Shown here: positions 33,489 through 43,330 of the stretch, piece after piece
Numbering within the stretch: the stretch's first letter is position 1
How the letters are laid out: each line of letters opens with the position of its first letter
Assembly (NCBI RefSeq): GCF_021491355.1
Contig: NZ_JAKENF010000006.1
Span: 1 to 64,000 of the forward strand
Source: Alitabrizicola rongguiensis
Lineage (GTDB): Bacteria; Pseudomonadota; Alphaproteobacteria; Rhodobacterales; Rhodobacteraceae
Direction: 5' to 3'
Length of the DNA stretch: 64,000 nt
Notes under the pieces: generated by a model
The model's database searches: none
Seen by the model: the letters and a program-made list of their open reading frames with translations, nothing else
What the model was told of the DNA's origin: nothing
Position numbers and translations under genes: made by a program

Positions 33489-35930
33489 ATGGCCGAGAAA
33501 CGCGTCTCCGTCCGGCTTGCCGCCGTCGGTGGCCGCCAGGTGCGCGCCGAACTGGAGGGCATTGGCGAGGCCGGATCCCGTGGCTTCGGCCGCCTGTCCT
33601 CGGAGATGGAACTGGCGAACACGCGGCTGGCGAGCTTCGCGCGCCGGGCCGGGATCGCGCAGGCGGCGGTCGCTGCTGCTGCGGCCGCGGCTGGCGCGGC
33701 GATGGTGCGCTCGGGGCTCGCCAACATCGACGCGCAGGCCAAGCTGGCGCAATCGATGCGGACGACCGTCGAAAGCATCCAGACCCTGACCTGGGCCGGG
33801 GAACTGGCGGGCGTCTCGATGGGCGAGATCGAGCAGGCGACGAAGAAGCTGACCACGCGCCTGTCGGAGGTCGCCAGCGGCTCGGGCGCGGCGGTCGGCG
33901 CGCTGCGGCGGCTGAACCTGACGGCGGCGGAACTGCAGGCCTTGCCGCTCGACCAGCGCATCGTGACGATCCAGGACGCGCTGACCCGCTTCGTGCCTGA
34001 GGCCGAGCGGGCGGCTGTCGCCTCGGACCTTTTCGGCGACCGGGCGGCGCTCGCGTTCCTCCGGATCGACAGCGCCACGCTGCGCGATGCTGCCCGCGAC
34101 GTGCAGGACTTCGGGGTGGCGGTCGGCGCGGCCGACGCCGCACAGATCGAGCGCACGGGTGATGCCATCGCGCGGCTCAGCCTGATCTGGACCGGTCTCG
34201 TGAACCGCCTGACGGTCGCCGTCGCCCCGGCGCTGGAAACCATCGCCACCAAGCTCGCCGATATGGCACGCGCGACCGGCCCCATCGGGCAGGCGATCAC
34301 GGCGCTTTTCGACAACCTTGGGCGGCTGGCTACCTATGCCGCGGCCTTTGCCGCCGTCATGGCAGGCCGCTGGGTGGCGGGAATGGCGGCCGCAGCCCTG
34401 TCGGTGCGCGGCCTTGCCACCGCACTGGTCTTCCTGCGCGGCGCGCTGATCCGCACCGGGATCGGAGCCCTGATCGTCGGGGTGGGCGAGCTGGTCTACC
34501 AGTTCTCACAGCTCGTGGCCCGGGTCGGAGGCGTGGGCGAAGCGTTCCGCCTGCTGGGCGATCTTGCATCGGAGGTCTGGTCTCGGATCGGCCTGTCGCT
34601 CGACGCGGCATTGGCGCGGATGGCCGCTGGCTGGGAGGGGCTGAAGGCGGCCGGTCTTTCGGCGCTCGAAGGAACCATCGCAGGCGTGGTCAGCTTCGGC
34701 GACCGGACGGCGGCGATCTTCCAGGGAGCCTATGACGCGGCCGTGGCGACCTGGGGCAGCCTGCCCGGGGCCATCGGCGATTTCGCCTTCCAGGCCGCAA
34801 ACGGGCTGATCTCGGGCGTCGAAGCGATGCTGAATGGCGTCGTGACGCGCATCAACAGCTTCATCGAGACCCTGAACGCCGCGCTGGCGCTGCTGCCGGA
34901 GTGGGCCACCGGCGAAGGCGGGGTACGGATCGGCATCCTCGATCCGGTCGAACTCGGCCGCATCGGCAATCCCTTCGAGGGCGCCGCGACCGCAGCCGGT
35001 GCCGCCGCCGCAGATGCCTTCTCGGCCGCGCTGTCGCGGACCTACCTCGACCCACCCGATCTTGGCCTCGGTGCCATGGCCGACGATGCCCGCGCGCGAG
35101 CCGACGGTTATCGCGAGGCGGCCGGGATGCTCGCCGATGCCGCCGGTCGGCCGCTGGCCAGCTGGCAGGCGCTGAAGGATGCGGTGACTGGCACGGGGAC
35201 CGAAGCTGAAACCGCACTCGCCGATGCAGCCGCTTCGGCCGATGCCCTGACGGCCGGGCTGAACGACACGGCCACCGCAGCCGATGGCGCGGGAAGTGCC
35301 GCGCGCGATGCCGGGGCAACTGCGGCGCAGGGCGCAGACACCGCATTGACCGGCTGGCAAGCCGTCACCGCAGCCCTCGCCGACTACGCCGCCAAGGCGC
35401 GCGACATCGGCGGGGATGTCGGCAGCGCGCTGGTCGGGGCCTTCACCTCGGCTGAGAATGCCATCGGCGACTTCGTGAAGACCGGCAAGCTCGACTTCCG
35501 CGATCTGGTCACGTCGATGATCGCCGACCTCGCGAAACTGGCCGCCCGGCGCTTCATTCTCGGCCCGATTGCCAACGCCCTTTCCGGCGCGCTGGGCGGG
35601 GCGGGTGGGCTCTTCGCGAACATCCTGCATACGGGCGGTGTCGTCGGCGTATCCGGTCCCGGACGGATGGTCTCGGCAATGGCCTTCGCCAATGCCCCGC
35701 GCATGCACAATGGGGGCTGGGCCGGTCTGCGCCCGGACGAGGTGCCCGCGATCCTGCAAAGGGGCGAGCGTGTCCTGTCCCGGCGCGAGGCGGCAGGGTT
35801 CGGCCAGTCGGGCGCATCGACCGTCAACGTCACGATCAACGCCCGCGATGCCGAGAGTTTCCGCCAGTCCCGTACGCAGGTCGCCAGCGACATCGCCCGC
35901 GCCGTGTCGCTGGGCCGGAGGGGGATGTGA
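33489..35930 (+). CDS. Tail tape measure protein
   Basis: The 813-aa protein sets tail length. Residues about 280-345 hold hydrophobic helices, long Ala-rich helical stretches follow, and the C-terminus (FRDLVTSMIADLAKLAARRF, DEVPAILQRGERVLSRREA) matches lambda-family tape measure ends. At roughly 1.5 angstrom per residue, the tail would be near 120 nm, a typical siphovirus. It follows the chaperones and precedes the distal tail gene. Confidence 0.9.
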   Translation: MAEKRVSVRLAAVGGRQVRAELEGIGEAGSRGFGRLSSEMELANTRLASFARRAGIAQAAVAAAAAAAGAAMVRSGLANIDAQAKLAQSMRTTVESIQTLTWAGELAGVSMGEIEQATKKLTTRLSEVASGSGAAVGALRRLNLTAAELQALPLDQRIVTIQDALTRFVPEAERAAVASDLFGDRAALAFLRIDSATLRDAARDVQDFGVAVGAADAAQIERTGDAIARLSLIWTGLVNRLTVAVAPALETIATKLADMARATGPIGQAITALFDNLGRLATYAAAFAAVMAGRWVAGMAAAALSVRGLATALVFLRGALIRTGIGALIVGVGELVYQFSQLVARVGGVGEAFRLLGDLASEVWSRIGLSLDAALARMAAGWEGLKAAGLSALEGTIAGVVSFGDRTAAIFQGAYDAAVATWGSLPGAIGDFAFQAANGLISGVEAMLNGVVTRINSFIETLNAALALLPEWATGEGGVRIGILDPVELGRIGNPFEGAATAAGAAAADAFSAALSRTYLDPPDLGLGAMADDARARADGYREAAGMLADAAGRPLASWQALKDAVTGTGTEAETALADAAASADALTAGLNDTATAADGAGSAARDAGATAAQGADTALTGWQAVTAALADYAAKARDIGGDVGSALVGAFTSAENAIGDFVKTGKLDFRDLVTSMIADLAKLAARRFILGPIANALSGALGGAGGLFANILHTGGVVGVSGPGRMVSAMAFANAPRMHNGGWAGLRPDEVPAILQRGERVLSRREAAGFGQSGASTVNVTINARDAESFRQSRTQVASDIARAVSLGRRGM

Positions 35931-36556
35931 TGGCGTTTCACGAGGTCCGGTTTCCGGACAACATCAGCCGTGGCGCGCGCGGCGGCCCCGAGCGGCGCAC
36001 CCAGATCGTCGAACTGGCGAGCGGTGCCGAGGAGCGCAACGCCAGCTGGGCCAACTCGCGCCGCCGCTACGACGTGGCCTACGGCATCCGCCGCGCCGAC
36101 GATCTGGCGGCGGTCGTCGCCTTCTTCGAGGCGCGGAACGGCCGCCTCCACGGCTTCCGCTTCAAGGACTGGGCCGATTTCAAATCCTGCCTGCCATCGC
36201 AGACGCCGGGGCCCAACGATCAACCCATCGGCACTGGCAACGGCGCGGCCACGCAGTTCCAGCTGACCAAGCGATACACATCCGGCGCGCAGTCCTGGTC
36301 GCGGGCCATCACCAAGCCCGTCGCCGGGACGGTCACCATTGCCTTGAACGGCCTGCCGCAAGCCTCCGGTTGGTCGGTCTCGACCGCGACAGGCCTCATC
36401 ACCTTCACCACCGCCCCCGCCGCTGGCGTCGCGATCACCGGGGGCTTCGAATTCGACGTGCCCGTCCGCTTCGACACCGACGCCCTCGACGTCACCCTCG
36501 ACCTCGAACGGCTCGGGTCGATCACCTCGATCCCGCTCCTGGAGATCCGCACATGA
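35930..36556 (+). CDS. Distal tail protein, DUF2460/TIGR02217 (GTA gp12-like)
   Basis: The 208-aa protein begins AFHEVRFPDNISRGARGGPE and has RLHGFRFKDWADFKSC, both hallmarks of the DUF2460 family, which includes Rhodobacter GTA gp12. It forms part of the tail tip. ATG at 35930 shares its A with the tape measure TGA. Confidence 0.9.
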   Translation: MAFHEVRFPDNISRGARGGPERRTQIVELASGAEERNASWANSRRRYDVAYGIRRADDLAAVVAFFEARNGRLHGFRFKDWADFKSCLPSQTPGPNDQPIGTGNGAATQFQLTKRYTSGAQSWSRAITKPVAGTVTIALNGLPQASGWSVSTATGLITFTTAPAAGVAITGGFEFDVPVRFDTDALDVTLDLERLGSITSIPLLEIRT

Positions 36557-36903
36557 ACGACGAGACCGGATTTCTGGCGGCGGTCCTGCGCGAGCTTGCG
36601 GCCTCGACGGCGGTGATCCTCGCCGCCTGGGGCGCGCTTGGCGGGGCCACCAATGCGCTGACCACCCGGATGCGGCTGCGCGACGCCCTGCGCCACATTC
36701 TGCTCGGAGGCCTGATCGCGGCCGGAATGGGCAGCTTCTCGATGGCGCTCGTCACCGCCTGGCTCTCCCTGCCGCCGCAGGCGATCCCCGCGGGCGGGGC
36801 GGCGGGCTCGGCCGCCTACCTCGTCGGCGTCTTCGGCCCCGCCTTCATCGAACTCGTCCTCGCCCGGCTCAGCGGCGCAAAGGGAGGGGCCGACGATGAA
36901 TGA
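36553..36903 (+). CDS. Membrane protein, possible holin
   Basis: The 116-aa protein has three hydrophobic stretches: TAVILAAWGALGGATNAL, ILLGGLIAAGMGSFSMALVT and AAGSAAYLVGVFGPAFIELV. Small multi-pass proteins just before a phage lysozyme are usually holins that open the inner membrane at lysis. No family is recognised. Confidence 0.65.
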   Translation: MNDETGFLAAVLRELAASTAVILAAWGALGGATNALTTRMRLRDALRHILLGGLIAAGMGSFSMALVTAWLSLPPQAIPAGGAAGSAAYLVGVFGPAFIELVLARLSGAKGGADDE

Positions 36904-37027
36904 CCTTCTCCGCCGCGCGCGCGCCCTTCGCTGCGAGCCGGGCGATCCCGGTCAGGCCTTCCGCCACCGCCTCGGCGTGGGCCTCGCCATCGCCGCGCTG
37001 ATCTTCGTCCTCTCGCTTCTCAGGTAA
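36896..37027 (+). CDS. 43-aa single-helix membrane protein
   Basis: The reading frame overlaps the holin-like gene by 8 bp and ends 4 bp before the lysozyme. It is basic at the N-terminus and closes with the membrane helix GLAIAALIFVLSLLR. The tight packing supports translation. Possible second lysis component. Confidence 0.55.
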   Translation: MNDLLRRARALRCEPGDPGQAFRHRLGVGLAIAALIFVLSLLR

Positions 37028-37031
37028 TTCC

Positions 37032-37691
37032 ATGCACATGACAGACCGGGGCCTTCTGGCCCTCGTCCGGCACGAAGGCGTCGTGCCCGGACCCTATCTC
37101 GACGTGAAGACCGTCTGGACCTTTGGCATCGGCCACACGGCCGCCGCCGGTCCGCCCGATCCGGCGACCATGGCGCGCGGGATGCCTGCCGACATCGACG
37201 TCGGGATCTGCGAGGCGTTCCGGCTCTTCCGCGCCGACCTTGCCGCCTACGAGGCCGGGGTGCGCCGCGCGGTGAAGGTGCCGCTGGAACCGCACGAGTT
37301 CGATGCGCTGGTCTCGTTCCACTACAATACGGGCGCCATCGCCAGGGCCACGCTGACGAAGGCACTCAACGCGGGCAATCGCGTTGCAGCCGCCGACGCG
37401 TTTCTGAACTGGCGGCGACCGGCCTCGATCATTCCCCGCCGCGAGGCCGAGCGCGACCTGTTCCGCCACGGCCGCTATCCCGGCGGCACGATTCCGGTCT
37501 GGTCCGTGGACCGCGGGGGCCGCGTCGATTTCTCGCGCCCCGTTCGTCGCCTGACTGAGGCCGAGGCTTTGGCGTTCCTGCGCCCGCCGCTCGTGCCGCA
37601 CCCAACTGTTCCCGAGCCTGCGCCCGAAGCGCCTTCCGGCTGGCTCGCCCGGATGGCCGACATCTTCACCACCCTGATCCGAAGGGCCTGA
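37032..37691 (+). CDS. Endolysin, GH24 lysozyme
   Basis: The 219-aa muramidase has catalytic Glu in VRHEG near residue 15 and the Asp/Thr motif YLDVKTVWTFGIGHT, the E...D...T layout of T4 lysozyme. It cuts peptidoglycan for host lysis. There is no signal peptide, so it relies on a holin. A Pro-rich linker and a helical C-terminus (WLARMADIFTTLIRRA) extend it beyond the catalytic domain. Confidence 0.9.
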   Translation: MHMTDRGLLALVRHEGVVPGPYLDVKTVWTFGIGHTAAAGPPDPATMARGMPADIDVGICEAFRLFRADLAAYEAGVRRAVKVPLEPHEFDALVSFHYNTGAIARATLTKALNAGNRVAAADAFLNWRRPASIIPRREAERDLFRHGRYPGGTIPVWSVDRGGRVDFSRPVRRLTEAEALAFLRPPLVPHPTVPEPAPEAPSGWLARMADIFTTLIRRA

Positions 37692-37695
37692 TCCC

Positions 37696-37926
37696 ATGCG
37701 CTACATTCGTCCGACCTCGCTCACCTGGTGGGCAGGGCTGCTCGCCTTCGCCACCGGCGCCGCCTCGCTCCTGCTGCCCGCCACCGGCACGCTCGCCGAT
37801 CTTGCCCGCCTTGTCGCAACGCTGGCAGGCTCAGGCGATGCATCGCCTGCCGCGCTGATCGCCCTCGGCCTCGGCCTGATCGGTCTGCGCGACCGCCTCG
37901 AACGCGGGTTCCGCGGCGATGATTGA
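37696..37926 (+). CDS. Small membrane protein after the lysozyme
   Basis: The 76-aa protein has two hydrophobic segments (LTWWAGLLAFATGAASLLLP and SPAALIALGLGLIGL) and a basic-acidic tail (RDRLERGFRGDD). Position suggests a holin or spanin-like lysis accessory; which one cannot be told. Confidence 0.65.
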   Translation: MRYIRPTSLTWWAGLLAFATGAASLLLPATGTLADLARLVATLAGSGDASPAALIALGLGLIGLRDRLERGFRGDD

Positions 37927-38014
37927 GTTCCTCGCGGGCATGGTCGTGGGCGGTGCCGTCGGCATCCTGATCGCCGCCCTCTGCGCGGCTGCAGCACGGG
38001 GAGACCGGCCATGA
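37919..38014 (+). CDS. 31-aa glycine-rich membrane peptide
   Basis: The frame reads MIEFLAGMVVGGAVGILIAA and ends RGDRP. It overlaps the genes on both sides (8 bp and 4 bp, ATGA). A GxxxG-type membrane helix and tight coupling argue that it is real. Likely part of the lysis cassette. Confidence 0.5.
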   Translation: MIEFLAGMVVGGAVGILIAALCAAAARGDRP

Positions 38015-38895
38015 AGTTCCTGAACCCCGCACTGCAGGCCCATCTGGACGAGGGCACGACGACGCTCGCGTGGTGCTGGCGTATCTCCCGCGCCGATGGC
38101 GTGACCTTCGGTTTCACGGATCATGACCGGACCCTCACCTTCGACGGAACCGAGTTCGAGCCGGAAAGCGGGCTGACGGCATCCGAGGTCCGTTCGGGCT
38201 CAGACCTCTCTGTCGATGCGCAGGACGCGCAAGGCGTGCTCTCCTCCGACCGGATCACCGAGACAGACATCCTCGACGGCCGGTGGGACAATGCGGCGGT
38301 CGAGGTCTGGCGGGTGAACTGGGCCAGCCCGGCGCAGCGCGTGCTTCTGCGGCGTGGGGCCATCGGCCAGATCCGGCGCGGGCGGCTCGCCTTTGTGGCC
38401 GAGGTGCGCAGCCTTGCCCATGTCCTCGGCCAGACGGTCGGGCGGACGTTCCAGGCGAGTTGCGATGCCGCGCTGGGCGATGCGCGCTGCGGGGTGAATC
38501 TTGAGGCCCCGGCCTTCAACGGGACCGGTGCGGTCATCGATGTGCTGCGGGACCGGACCTTCACCACAACCGGCCTCGGCGCCTTCGCGGCGGGCTGGTT
38601 CGCCTTCGGGCTGGTCGAATGGACCAGCGGCGCGAATGCCGGACGGCGGATCGAGGTGCTGTCGCACGATCTGGTCGATGGCGTGGCGATCCTGACCTTG
38701 CTGGAAGCCCCGGTGCGCCCGATCATGGCGACGGATGCCCTCGTGGTCCGGGCGGGCTGCGACAAGCGGATCGCCACCTGCGGCACGAAGTTCGCCAATG
38801 TCGCCAACTTCCGGGGCTTCCCGCACATCCCGGGCCAAGACGCAGTCATGCGCTACGCCACCAAGGATGGCGGCCACGAGGGGGCGGTGCTGTGA
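38011..38895 (+). CDS. DUF2163 tail protein (GTA gp13-like)
   Basis: The 294-aa protein has the DUF2163 pattern: TLAWCWRISRADGVTFGFTD at the start, SGLTASEVRSGSDLSVDAQD, and the C-terminal CDKRIATCGTKFANVANFRG. In Rhodobacter GTA the homologue (gp13) is a tail-tip hub protein next to gp12 and gp14, the same order as here. Start overlaps the preceding small gene. Confidence 0.9.
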   Translation: MKFLNPALQAHLDEGTTTLAWCWRISRADGVTFGFTDHDRTLTFDGTEFEPESGLTASEVRSGSDLSVDAQDAQGVLSSDRITETDILDGRWDNAAVEVWRVNWASPAQRVLLRRGAIGQIRRGRLAFVAEVRSLAHVLGQTVGRTFQASCDAALGDARCGVNLEAPAFNGTGAVIDVLRDRTFTTTGLGAFAAGWFAFGLVEWTSGANAGRRIEVLSHDLVDGVAILTLLEAPVRPIMATDALVVRAGCDKRIATCGTKFANVANFRGFPHIPGQDAVMRYATKDGGHEGAVL

Positions 38896-39338
38896 TCGTG
38901 CCCGTCCCGGCCGCCGATCCGGCCCGCGTCATCGCCGTCGCGCGGTCGTGGCTTGGCACGCCCTACCACGACCAGGCCAGCCTGCGCGGGGTCGGCTGCG
39001 ATTGCCTCGGCCTCGCGCGCGGCGTCTGGCGCCAGGTGGTCGGGCCAGAGCCATTCCCGATCCCGCCCTACAGCCGGGACTGGGGCGAGACCGGGCCGCG
39101 CGAGGTGCTGACCGACGGGGCGCGGGCGATGATGCCGGAGATCGCACCGGCCGACGCCTTACCCGGTGCGCTGATCCTGTTCCGCATGGTGCCGCGCGCC
39201 ATAGCAAAGCATGTCGGGATCCTCACCGGCCCCGACACCTTCCTGCACGCCTATGAGCGGTTGGGCGTGATCGAGGAACCGCTGACGCCCGCCTGGCGAC
39301 GCCGCATCGCCTTCGCTTTCCTCTTCCCCGCACGCTGA
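38892..39338 (+). CDS. NlpC/P60 peptidase (GTA gp14-like)
   Basis: The 148-aa papain-fold peptidase has catalytic Cys in GCDCLGLARG and His in AKHVGILTG. Tail-associated NlpC/P60 enzymes loosen peptidoglycan during DNA entry. GTG at 38892 overlaps the gp13-like stop as GTGA. Order and size match GTA gp14. Confidence 0.9.
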   Translation: MIVPVPAADPARVIAVARSWLGTPYHDQASLRGVGCDCLGLARGVWRQVVGPEPFPIPPYSRDWGETGPREVLTDGARAMMPEIAPADALPGALILFRMVPRAIAKHVGILTGPDTFLHAYERLGVIEEPLTPAWRRRIAFAFLFPAR

Positions 39339-39347
39339 GATTTTCCC

Positions 39348-42300
39348 ATGGCCACGCTCGTCCTCGGCGCCGTCGGTTCCGCCATCGGCGGGGCCTTCGG
39401 CGGTGCGATCCTCGGTTTTTCCGGGGCCGCCATCGGCGGTTTCATCGGCTCGACCATCGGCTCGGTCGTCGACAGCTGGATCGTGTCCTCACTGGCCCCG
39501 GCGCAGAAGATCGAAGGGCAACGCCTCGATAGCCTGCGGATAACCTCGGCCACCGAGGGCGCCATCATCCCGCGTCTTTACGGCCGCATGCGCATTGGCG
39601 GCAACATCGTCTGGGCCACGGACTTCCGCGAGGAGACGAAGACCACCACGCAGGGCGGCGGCAAGGGCGGCGGCGGCGGCAAGGTCCGGACGACCGAGTA
39701 CCTTTACTATGCGTCCTTCGCCGTCGCGTTGTGCGAAGGGCCGATCACCGGCATCGGGCGCATCTGGGCCGACGGCAAGCCGCTCGACATGACGGGGATC
39801 ACCTGGCGCTGGTATCCGGGGAACGAGACCCAGACGGCCGACCCGTTCATCGCGGCCAAGATGGGCGCCGCCAACACCCCGGCCTATCGCGGCACCGCCT
39901 ATGTCGTCTTCGAGGAGCTGCCGCTTTCCACTTATGGCAACCGCCTGCCGCAGCTGTCGTTCGAGGTTTTCCGACCACTGGCTGATCCCGACACGGCCGA
40001 GGGGCTGGTGAAGGCCGTCACCATGATCCCGGCCTCGGGCGAGTTCACCTATGCGACCGCCCCGGTCAAGAAATCCACTGGCGCTGGCGGCATGACCGTC
40101 GCCGAGAACCTGAACGCGATCTCCGACACCGCCGACATCGTCGTGGCCCTCGATCGGCTGCAGGCCATGGCCCCGGCTGTCGAAAGCGTCAGCCTCGTCG
40201 TCGCCTGGTTTGGAGATGATCTGCGCGCCGGGAACTGCAAGGTGCGGCCGGGCGTCGAGGTGGACACCAAGACCACGACACCTTCGACTTGGGTCGTGAA
40301 TGGCGTCAGCCGTGCAGACGCATTTCTGGTCAGCCGAGATGCCGAGGATCGTCCGGTCTATGGCGGCACGCCTGCGGATTTCGCGGTAGTTCAGGCCATT
40401 CAGGAGATGAAGGCACGCGGGCTGCGGGTGACCTTCTATCCCTTCCTGCTGCTTGACGTGCCGCCCGGCAACACCAAGCCCAATCCCTACAGCGCCAATG
40501 CCGCTGCCTTGGGCCAGCCGACATTCCCCTGGCGGGGGCGGATCACCTGTTCCCCGGCTGCGGGTTTTGCAGGGTCGGTGGACAAGACCGCCCCCGCTGC
40601 CACGCAGGTCTCGGCACTGTTCGGCACGGCGGCGCCCGCGAACTTCAGCGTGTCAGGCACCAATGTCAGCTGGACCGGCCCGGTCGGCGAATGGTCGCTG
40701 CGCCGGATGATCCTGCACTACGCGCATCTGTGCAAAGCGGCCGGGGGCGTCGATGCCTTCCTGATCGGCTCCGAAATGCCCGGCCTCACCACAATCCGGT
40801 CGGGTGCCAGCAGCTATCCCGCCGTCACCGCCTTCAAATCCCTCGCGGCAGATGTGCGCGCGATCCTCGGCGCGGGTCCAAGGATCGGCTATGCCGCCGA
40901 CTGGTCGGAATACTTCGGCCACCAGCCGAGCGACGGCAGCGACGATGTCTATTTCCATCTCGATCCGCTCTGGTCGGATGCCAACATCGATTTCATCGGC
41001 ATCGACAACTACATGCCGCTGTCGGACTGGCGCGACGGGTTCGATCATGCCGATGCCCTCGAGGGCTGGCCCGCAATCCATGACCGGGGCTATCTGCAAG
41101 CGAATATCGCCGGTGGCGAAGGCTTCGACTGGTTCTACGCCTCGGCCGCCGACCGGTCGGCCCAGATCCGCACGCCCATCACCGATGGCGCCGCGGGCAA
41201 GCCTTGGGTGTTCCGCTACAAGGATCTGCGGGCCTGGTGGTCGAACCCGCATTTCAACCGGCCGGGCGGGGTGGAGAGCGGCACGCCGACGTCGTGGGTG
41301 CCGCAGTCGAAACCCATCTGGTTCACGGAACTCGGCTGTCCCGCCATCGACAGGGGAACGAACCAGCCCAACGTCTTCTTCGACCCGAAGTCGTCAGAGA
41401 GCTTCACGCCCTGGTTCTCGCGCGGCTGGCGCGACGATGCGATCCAGCGGGCCTATCTCGAAGCGAGCTACCTCTGGTGGGGCGAAGGGGCGAACAACCC
41501 GACGTCGTCCGTCTACGGCGGCCAGATGGTGCATGTCCCCGAATGCGCCGCCTGGACCTGGGACGCGCGTCCCTATCCCTTCTTCCCCGAACTGACCGGC
41601 ATCTGGACGGACGGGCCGAACTGGCGGCTCGGGCACTGGCTGACGGGGCGGTTGGGCGCGGTGTCGCTTGCCGCCCTCGTGCGCCACCTATGCCTGCGCG
41701 CTGGGCTGGCGGAAGACCTCATCGACGTCTCCGGCCTCTGGGGCGCGGTCGAAGGCTATGTGATCGGCGCGCTGGAAAGCCCCCGCGCGTCGATTTCCAC
41801 CCTGGCCCGCCACTTCGGGTTTGACGCCATCGAAACGGAGGGGGTGATCCGCTTCGTCATGCGCGGGCGGGCATCCAGCCTCACCCTGACGGTGGATGAT
41901 CTGGCGGCCAGCCGGGAAGGCGAGGCGTTTGAGCTAACCCGTGGCCAGGAGACCGAACTGCCCCAGGCCCTGAAGTGGCAGGCCGCGCGAGCGGATGAGG
42001 ACTATGACGCCGCGCTGGTCGAGGCACGCCGCATCACCGTCGACACGACCCGCATTGCCTCCGAGTCCTTCCCCATGGCGATCCCGCCCGAGGAGGCCGA
42101 GCGCCGCTGCCGCCGCGCGCTGATGGAAGCCTGGATCGGCCGGGAGACAGCCTCCTTCCGTCTGCCGCCCTCGCGACTGGCGCTAGACCCCGCCGATGTG
42201 ATCCGGCTGGTCCATGACAGCCGCGAGATCGAGTTGCGCCTGGTGTCCATCGCCGATTCCGATGGGCGTGGCATCGAGGCTGTCCGCCAGGACCGCGCCG

Positions 42301-43319
42301 CCTATGACCTGCCGCCCGGAGATCCCCGGCCCGCAAGCCTTGCCAGCCCCGTCGTCTTCGGCACGCCAGACGTGGTGATGCTGGACCTGCCGCAGATCAG
42401 CGAGGACCAGTCCGTCCATCGTCCCCTGATCGCCGCCCATGCCAGCCCCTGGCCGGGCGAGATCGCGGTCTTCCGCAGCGCCTCGACGGACGGCTTCAAT
42501 CTGCTGACGACCTTCGGCAGTCGCGCGCGGATCGGTACGCTGGCCTTCGACTTCTTTCCGGGGCCCACCTCCCGCTTCGATCTGGGCAACGCGCTGGTCG
42601 TCGATCTTCTGTCCGGAACGCTGGAAAGCGTGACCGACGTTGCCCTGTTCGGCGGGGCAAATGCGCTGGCCGTGGAGACGGAGGCCGGGGTCTGGGAAAT
42701 CGTCCAGGCAGGCGCGGCTGAACTCATCGCCCCCGGCCGCTACCGACTGACCCGCCTCCTGCGCGGCCAGCGCGGAACGGAACATGCGATGGGCAATCCG
42801 GTCCCGACTGGTGCGCGGGTCGTTGTACTGGATACGACGTTGGCATCACTGCCCATCGCCGAGGCCGATCTCGGACTGCCGTGGAACTGGCGGGTGGGTC
42901 CGGCCGCGCGTTCTGTCACGGATGACAGCTACACCGCGCTGGGCTTCACCCCCACTGGCCGGGGGCTTGTTCCCTTTGCGCCGGTCCATGTCGAACAGCC
43001 CTGGCGGACGGCCCGCAGCCCGGGCGATCTGACCATCCGCTGGACGCGGCGATCCCGCGCGATGGTGGCCGATGCCTGGGAGCAGGTCGAGGTGCCGCTG
43101 GCCGAGGACCTGGAAAGCTACGATGTGCAGATCCTCGACGGGGCTGCCGTCAAGCGCACGCTGACCGGCACCACGACCGCCGTCCTCTATACGGCCGCCC
43201 AGCAGAGCGCCGATTGGGGCGCGCCGCTCGGGCCCGGCCAGACGCTGGCGATCCGCATCTTCCAGCTCTCGAACCGCCTCGGCCGCGGCACGCCCGCGTC
43301 TGTGACCCTCCAGTTCTGA
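39348..43319 (+). CDS. Host specificity/tail hub protein with TIM barrel (GTA gp15-like)
   Basis: The 1323-aa protein is the largest here. It starts with a Gly-rich hydrophobic stretch ([20 protein letters not shown]), has a TIM-barrel glycosidase-like middle ([50 protein letters not shown]) and a beta-rich C-terminal half. This is the layout of GTA gp15 and related phage baseplate hub proteins, which bind or cut surface glycans. It ends 11 bp before the tail fibre gene. Confidence 0.9.
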   Translation: MATLVLGAVGSAIGGAFGGAILGFSGAAIGGFIGSTIGSVVDSWIVSSLAPAQKIEGQRLDSLRITSATEGAIIPRLYGRMRIGGNIVWATDFREETKTTTQGGGKGGGGGKVRTTEYLYYASFAVALCEGPITGIGRIWADGKPLDMTGITWRWYPGNETQTADPFIAAKMGAANTPAYRGTAYVVFEELPLSTYGNRLPQLSFEVFRPLADPDTAEGLVKAVTMIPASGEFTYATAPVKKSTGAGGMTVAENLNAISDTADIVVALDRLQAMAPAVESVSLVVAWFGDDLRAGNCKVRPGVEVDTKTTTPSTWVVNGVSRADAFLVSRDAEDRPVYGGTPADFAVVQAIQEMKARGLRVTFYPFLLLDVPPGNTKPNPYSANAAALGQPTFPWRGRITCSPAAGFAGSVDKTAPAATQVSALFGTAAPANFSVSGTNVSWTGPVGEWSLRRMILHYAHLCKAAGGVDAFLIGSEMPGLTTIRSGASSYPAVTAFKSLAADVRAILGAGPRIGYAADWSEYFGHQPSDGSDDVYFHLDPLWSDANIDFIGIDNYMPLSDWRDGFDHADALEGWPAIHDRGYLQANIAGGEGFDWFYASAADRSAQIRTPITDGAAGKPWVFRYKDLRAWWSNPHFNRPGGVESGTPTSWVPQSKPIWFTELGCPAIDRGTNQPNVFFDPKSSESFTPWFSRGWRDDAIQRAYLEASYLWWGEGANNPTSSVYGGQMVHVPECAAWTWDARPYPFFPELTGIWTDGPNWRLGHWLTGRLGAVSLAALVRHLCLRAGLAEDLIDVSGLWGAVEGYVIGALESPRASISTLARHFGFDAIETEGVIRFVMRGRASSLTLTVDDLAASREGEAFELTRGQETELPQALKWQAARADEDYDAALVEARRITVDTTRIASESFPMAIPPEEAERRCRRALMEAWIGRETASFRLPPSRLALDPADVIRLVHDSREIELRLVSIADSDGRGIEAVRQDRAAYDLPPGDPRPASLASPVVFGTPDVVMLDLPQISEDQSVHRPLIAAHASPWPGEIAVFRSASTDGFNLLTTFGSRARIGTLAFDFFPGPTSRFDLGNALVVDLLSGTLESVTDVALFGGANALAVETEAGVWEIVQAGAAELIAPGRYRLTRLLRGQRGTEHAMGNPVPTGARVVVLDTTLASLPIAEADLGLPWNWRVGPAARSVTDDSYTALGFTPTGRGLVPFAPVHVEQPWRTARSPGDLTIRWTRRSRAMVADAWEQVEVPLAEDLESYDVQILDGAAVKRTLTGTTTAVLYTAAQQSADWGAPLGPGQTLAIRIFQLSNRLGRGTPASVTLQF

Positions 43320-43330
43320 CGGGAGCTCCC

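Noticed and set aside
34506-35759. Minus-strand open frame of 417 codons opposite the tape measure gene
   Set aside because: Composition typical of antisense GC-rich coding DNA and no family resemblance.
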